Source: Ceratobasidium sp. AG-K (lineage: Eukaryota > Basidiomycota > Agaricomycetes > Cantharellales > Ceratobasidiaceae). From it: 64,000 nt of DNA. Below are positions 61,033-64,000 of the stretch, one piece after another. The notes under the pieces were generated by a model. That model saw only the letters and a program-made list of their open reading frames with translations, was not told the DNA's origin and searched no databases. The DNA lies in assembly GCA_037039685.1 (NCBI GenBank), contig JAWNGF010000003.1, forward strand, positions 4,066,571 to 4,130,570, written 5' to 3'. Within the stretch, counting starts at the first letter, position 1, and every line of letters starts with the position of its first letter. The position numbers and the translations under genes were made by a program.

Positions 61033-62446
61033 CTATTGACATTGGTAATAGTAGTCTAGGGTTATAACATCGTTAGTACTAGACCCATGCAGGGCGAAAA
61101 AAGTCTCATACCGTTGACCTTGGTACAAGTCGAGCCCGAAATGCAACCAGTTGCTCCCTAGTGGGTGTATTAATTAAGATGAAATGAACCGGTCTCTTGC
61201 AGGCTTACGGTCCAGCCGATTCCACCGCATTGCTGGTACCTCGGCACTGTCCCCGGATCAGTTGGTGATTGTCCTGGGGTGCCAACCTGGGAGATGCTGC
61301 CTCCCGCAGAGCCGCTCCAGACTGCTGGCCCAGGGATAACGTAGCTGGACGCCGACTGGGTGTAGAGGTTGAAGACAATACCGGGGTCGGAGTATTTGTA
61401 CGTTCTACATGATTTGGTGTCAGATCCACGTTTGATCGGTGATTAGACATTTACCCTGGGAATGCGACTCCAGAAGGAAGAGTGGTTCCACTAGTCGTGA
61501 CTTCGATTTGAATGCAACTGTTCAAATTTAGTAGGTCAAAGTTCGGGCTTGGGAGGGAAGCAACGAGATAGATACCTCATGTACAACTGAGTCCCCCGTG
61601 CAGGATTAGAAGAATAAGCGGTATCGGCCTCATGGAGAGCTACATTACTATGTTCAGCGCTCCTCGCACTGGATGTGCGACTAGAAATTCTAACGTACTA
61701 ATGAGCTCGGGGCGAAGCAAATATTGTCCCGCTGCGATATTTGGGATCTTGATAGAGTGTTGTCCGTGCGTACCGATTATTTTATCGACCGCCCAGTTGC
61801 CATTGTATCCCTCTTGGTAAAGCTTAACCCCTGTAAGTGATTAAGTTAACGAGTGGGGAAATGAATTGATATATAGGAACTTACAAACGTTACCAGCACC
61901 GTTGGAAGATGTAGGTGCAATGTATACTACAGCCTGGATAGAGCATATTTAATGAGCGAGGCGGAGCCCCAAGCATTATAGCTTACCGGTCCCTTATGAG
62001 AAGAAGCAATGATTTCGTCATTACGGAAGTCATGGAACCCTGCCCGACGAAGTTTCATAAGACGTTGATTTAGTATTGAAAAGCCAAGCTCACATTCGAA
62101 TGTCACGGTATCCCCAGCCCTGACTTTCAATGTTCTTGGGACCGCTCGGTTATTGACGTTGCAAGCAACCGCAGCCGAATTGAGGTCCTTGACGGGCTTG
62201 AGTAGTTGCTACGTTAGTATATTGTTGCAAGCAGGCTGGAGATGCCTACATTGTTATTGGGTCTGTTCAACTCGGTCAATAAATTAATGGGCACATATGA
62301 TAGGTCTCAACTCACGGAGAACGGATATACTGGTTTTGACCGTCGCCTTGGTCTACACCATTGATCCAGACACCCCAAACAGTGGCATGCGCCCGGACGC
62401 TAACGACTGCAGTCGTCAACCCAGTAAGAATAGAGAGCAACTTCAT
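61033..62446 (-). CDS. AA9 lytic polysaccharide monooxygenase with CBM1
   Basis: Secreted copper enzyme that cleaves cellulose oxidatively. Eleven exons: 62446-62316, 62262-62250, 62196-62094, 62039-61987, 61933-61885, 61830-61699, 61639-61576, 61517-61455, 61404-61209, 61157-61112 and 61055-61033, in phase, 290 residues. The signal peptide ends at 19, leaving His20 ([11 protein letters not shown]) as the N-terminal copper ligand. The second His is His97 in [18 protein letters not shown] and RGTQLYMSC follow, with the axial Tyr near 180. After a linker comes a fungal cellulose-binding module: [15 protein letters not shown] to the final YYYQCQ. Exon 2 is only 13 bases. All key residues are present, so it should be active. 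Confidence 0.94.
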
Positions 62447-64000
62447 GGTGAGGATATATCCAAAGGAACTTAGGGCTAGTCTGAGTGTGACGAGAGACTT
62501 ATGCGCCCACAGGCTTAAATACCTCGTTCACCAGCAGGTTGCCCACAAGACGCTGTACAGCGTTTGGTTAGAGAGCCAAGAGCCAAGCCTAGTCGCCGCA
62601 CTCAAGCACGCCCCATGATATCGTCTCGGAGATGCATTGATATACTTCGCGCACAATCATCGGGACAAGCCGACAAATGCGGGCGTACTAGCTCGATGCA
62701 GGTACGTATAGCAATTCCCGATTGGTATAGATTCAGGGCATGTAAGCGAGACCTAAAAGGCGGAGACGTCAAGGTTCGTGCATTTGTCGGTGGAAAGGGA
62801 AACCTCAGGTTCGAAATTCCAAGTCAGGACTAGCGATTGACTTCATCCGAAGGGCAAGGAACCTCGCAGACAAGAGATCGAACATCGTGTGACTATGATG
62901 TGTCGCCAGAGCACGTAGATCACAACGCCGTAAAAAGACCGTAGATCCTGCGAACAGTGGGCCTCGGTTGACCCAAGCCAAAGAGCGTTCCCTCCGTAGA
63001 TATTCAAGAAAAGAAGAAGATAGAGCAGCGTGTTCCGAGATGTGGAAGCGAGGTTAAGCCATACCCTTGTAATGTGCCTTGGGTAGAAGTTGGTAGTGAG
63101 CGGATACAGCTGCGCACGTGATCCTACATATCCGACAAACATCACACAATGCAAGCAACATCGAAGCTATTAGTAAATAGTCGCCCGCATGCATGTGTAG
63201 GTATCAATACATCAGCTCAAATATAGTGCTACAATCTCTACTAGCACTTGTAGATGTATCAAGTCTAAGTCTAATTCTCCTCGGCCTAACGCAAACTCAA
63301 TGAACGGACAGACTGCTAATAAATAATTTTCTCGCAATAACTGCGAGTTGTGATGTCGTAACAACATTGCCGTATGAGTCCGTGAGGTGAAGATTTGTGA
63401 GGCCATGGCAATCCTGATTCGTTCAACCAGGACGAAGTCCACCGAGATGCAGCACAATGATGGTACGTAACATTGCTTGAAGATAGTGATGCGGCGCGTT
63501 CAGCGACCAAATATCGGCTTCTGCACCATCACCTTTCTCGGAATCATTATCTACGATAAGTCCTCGGAGGAGTGCATCATCGCGATATATTGTGGCGAGC
63601 TAGCCATTCCAGTTTTCCCGGTACGAAACCTCATACACACAGATGCTCTGAAAGTATCGGAAGAGCCCTGGAGGCTTCGGAGATTTTATTGCCGTAGGTC
63701 CCCTACGCCAGGTACCCCCGGAGACTTAGAGTCAAGCACCTCTCCTCGGAGCCTGCGGGCCTCAGGTGGGTTTCGTTGAGCCGTTGGAAGCTTTGAGACT
63801 GCTCAGGTAGTTGCCTGCAACCTCCTTACTCCGGCATTGGTGCGCATATAATTTGCCAGCCGTGGTTAAATATAGGGGATTATTTGGTTCAGCCGACTTC
63901 ACCCTGGTTCGCAATTGGCACCTAGAGCCACAAGGATCGTTATGAAAAAACTATTCTCTGGGTAAAACTCAGATCGTCCTATCTACAGTCCAATCTAGAT
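62447..64000. other. Right end, no recognised gene
   Basis: The first part should hold the LPMO promoter. The rest has only short open frames without family pattern. A GC-rich patch with CCGGAG/CCTCGG words lies at about 63655-63780, similar in character to those near 32200 and 36350, and may be repeat debris. Confidence 0.3.

Overview
The window is nuclear DNA of a filamentous fungus. Genes are dense, carry many short introns (mostly 45-65 bases, GT..AG) and sit on both strands. The gene families (CYP51, a fungal AA9 LPMO with CBM1, DUF7918-type proteins, NACHT proteins, a large C14 caspase family, CHAT-TPR) point to a basidiomycete of class Agaricomycetes. The style resembles Rhizoctonia/Ceratobasidium; that assignment is inference. 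Exon chains were built by eye from splice sites, reading frame and homology, and most close exactly in phase.

Left part (1-16.4 kb): the 5' part of a BRO1-domain endosomal/pH-signalling protein; a DUF7918-type gene sharing a 137-base divergent promoter with it; a 24-exon secreted enzyme of LysM, chitin-binding, GH18 chitinase and GH76-like modules; a decayed partial copy of that gene; CYP51 (lanosterol 14-alpha-demethylase); and a large FHA-domain protein with a long disordered acidic/basic tail.

Central island (17-44.1 kb, all minus strand): six head-to-tail genes for caspase-like (peptidase C14) proteins that share a conserved C-terminal tail of about 400 residues. One is split by a fold-back transposon, and two share a 393-base near-identical tract. 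The seventh gene has a NACHT NTPase (NLR-like) front half in place of the caspase domain, followed by the same tail. A TPR-CHAT protein, a second caspase-clan architecture, lies 7 kb further on. The proposal worth testing is that this is a fungal cell-death/self-recognition locus in which an NLR and several membrane-anchored caspase-like proteases are linked through a common tail module.

Right part (44.4-64 kb): a secreted, probably GPI-anchored six-hairpin glycosidase (GH88/GH105-like), COQ8/ABC1 kinase, a universal stress protein, TPR-CHAT, an aminoglycoside-phosphotransferase-fold kinase, a Pex24/dysferlin-domain peroxin-like protein, a short-chain dehydrogenase, and an AA9 LPMO with CBM1. 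The last 1.5 kb shows no gene that I recognise. No tRNA, rRNA or CRISPR array was seen.
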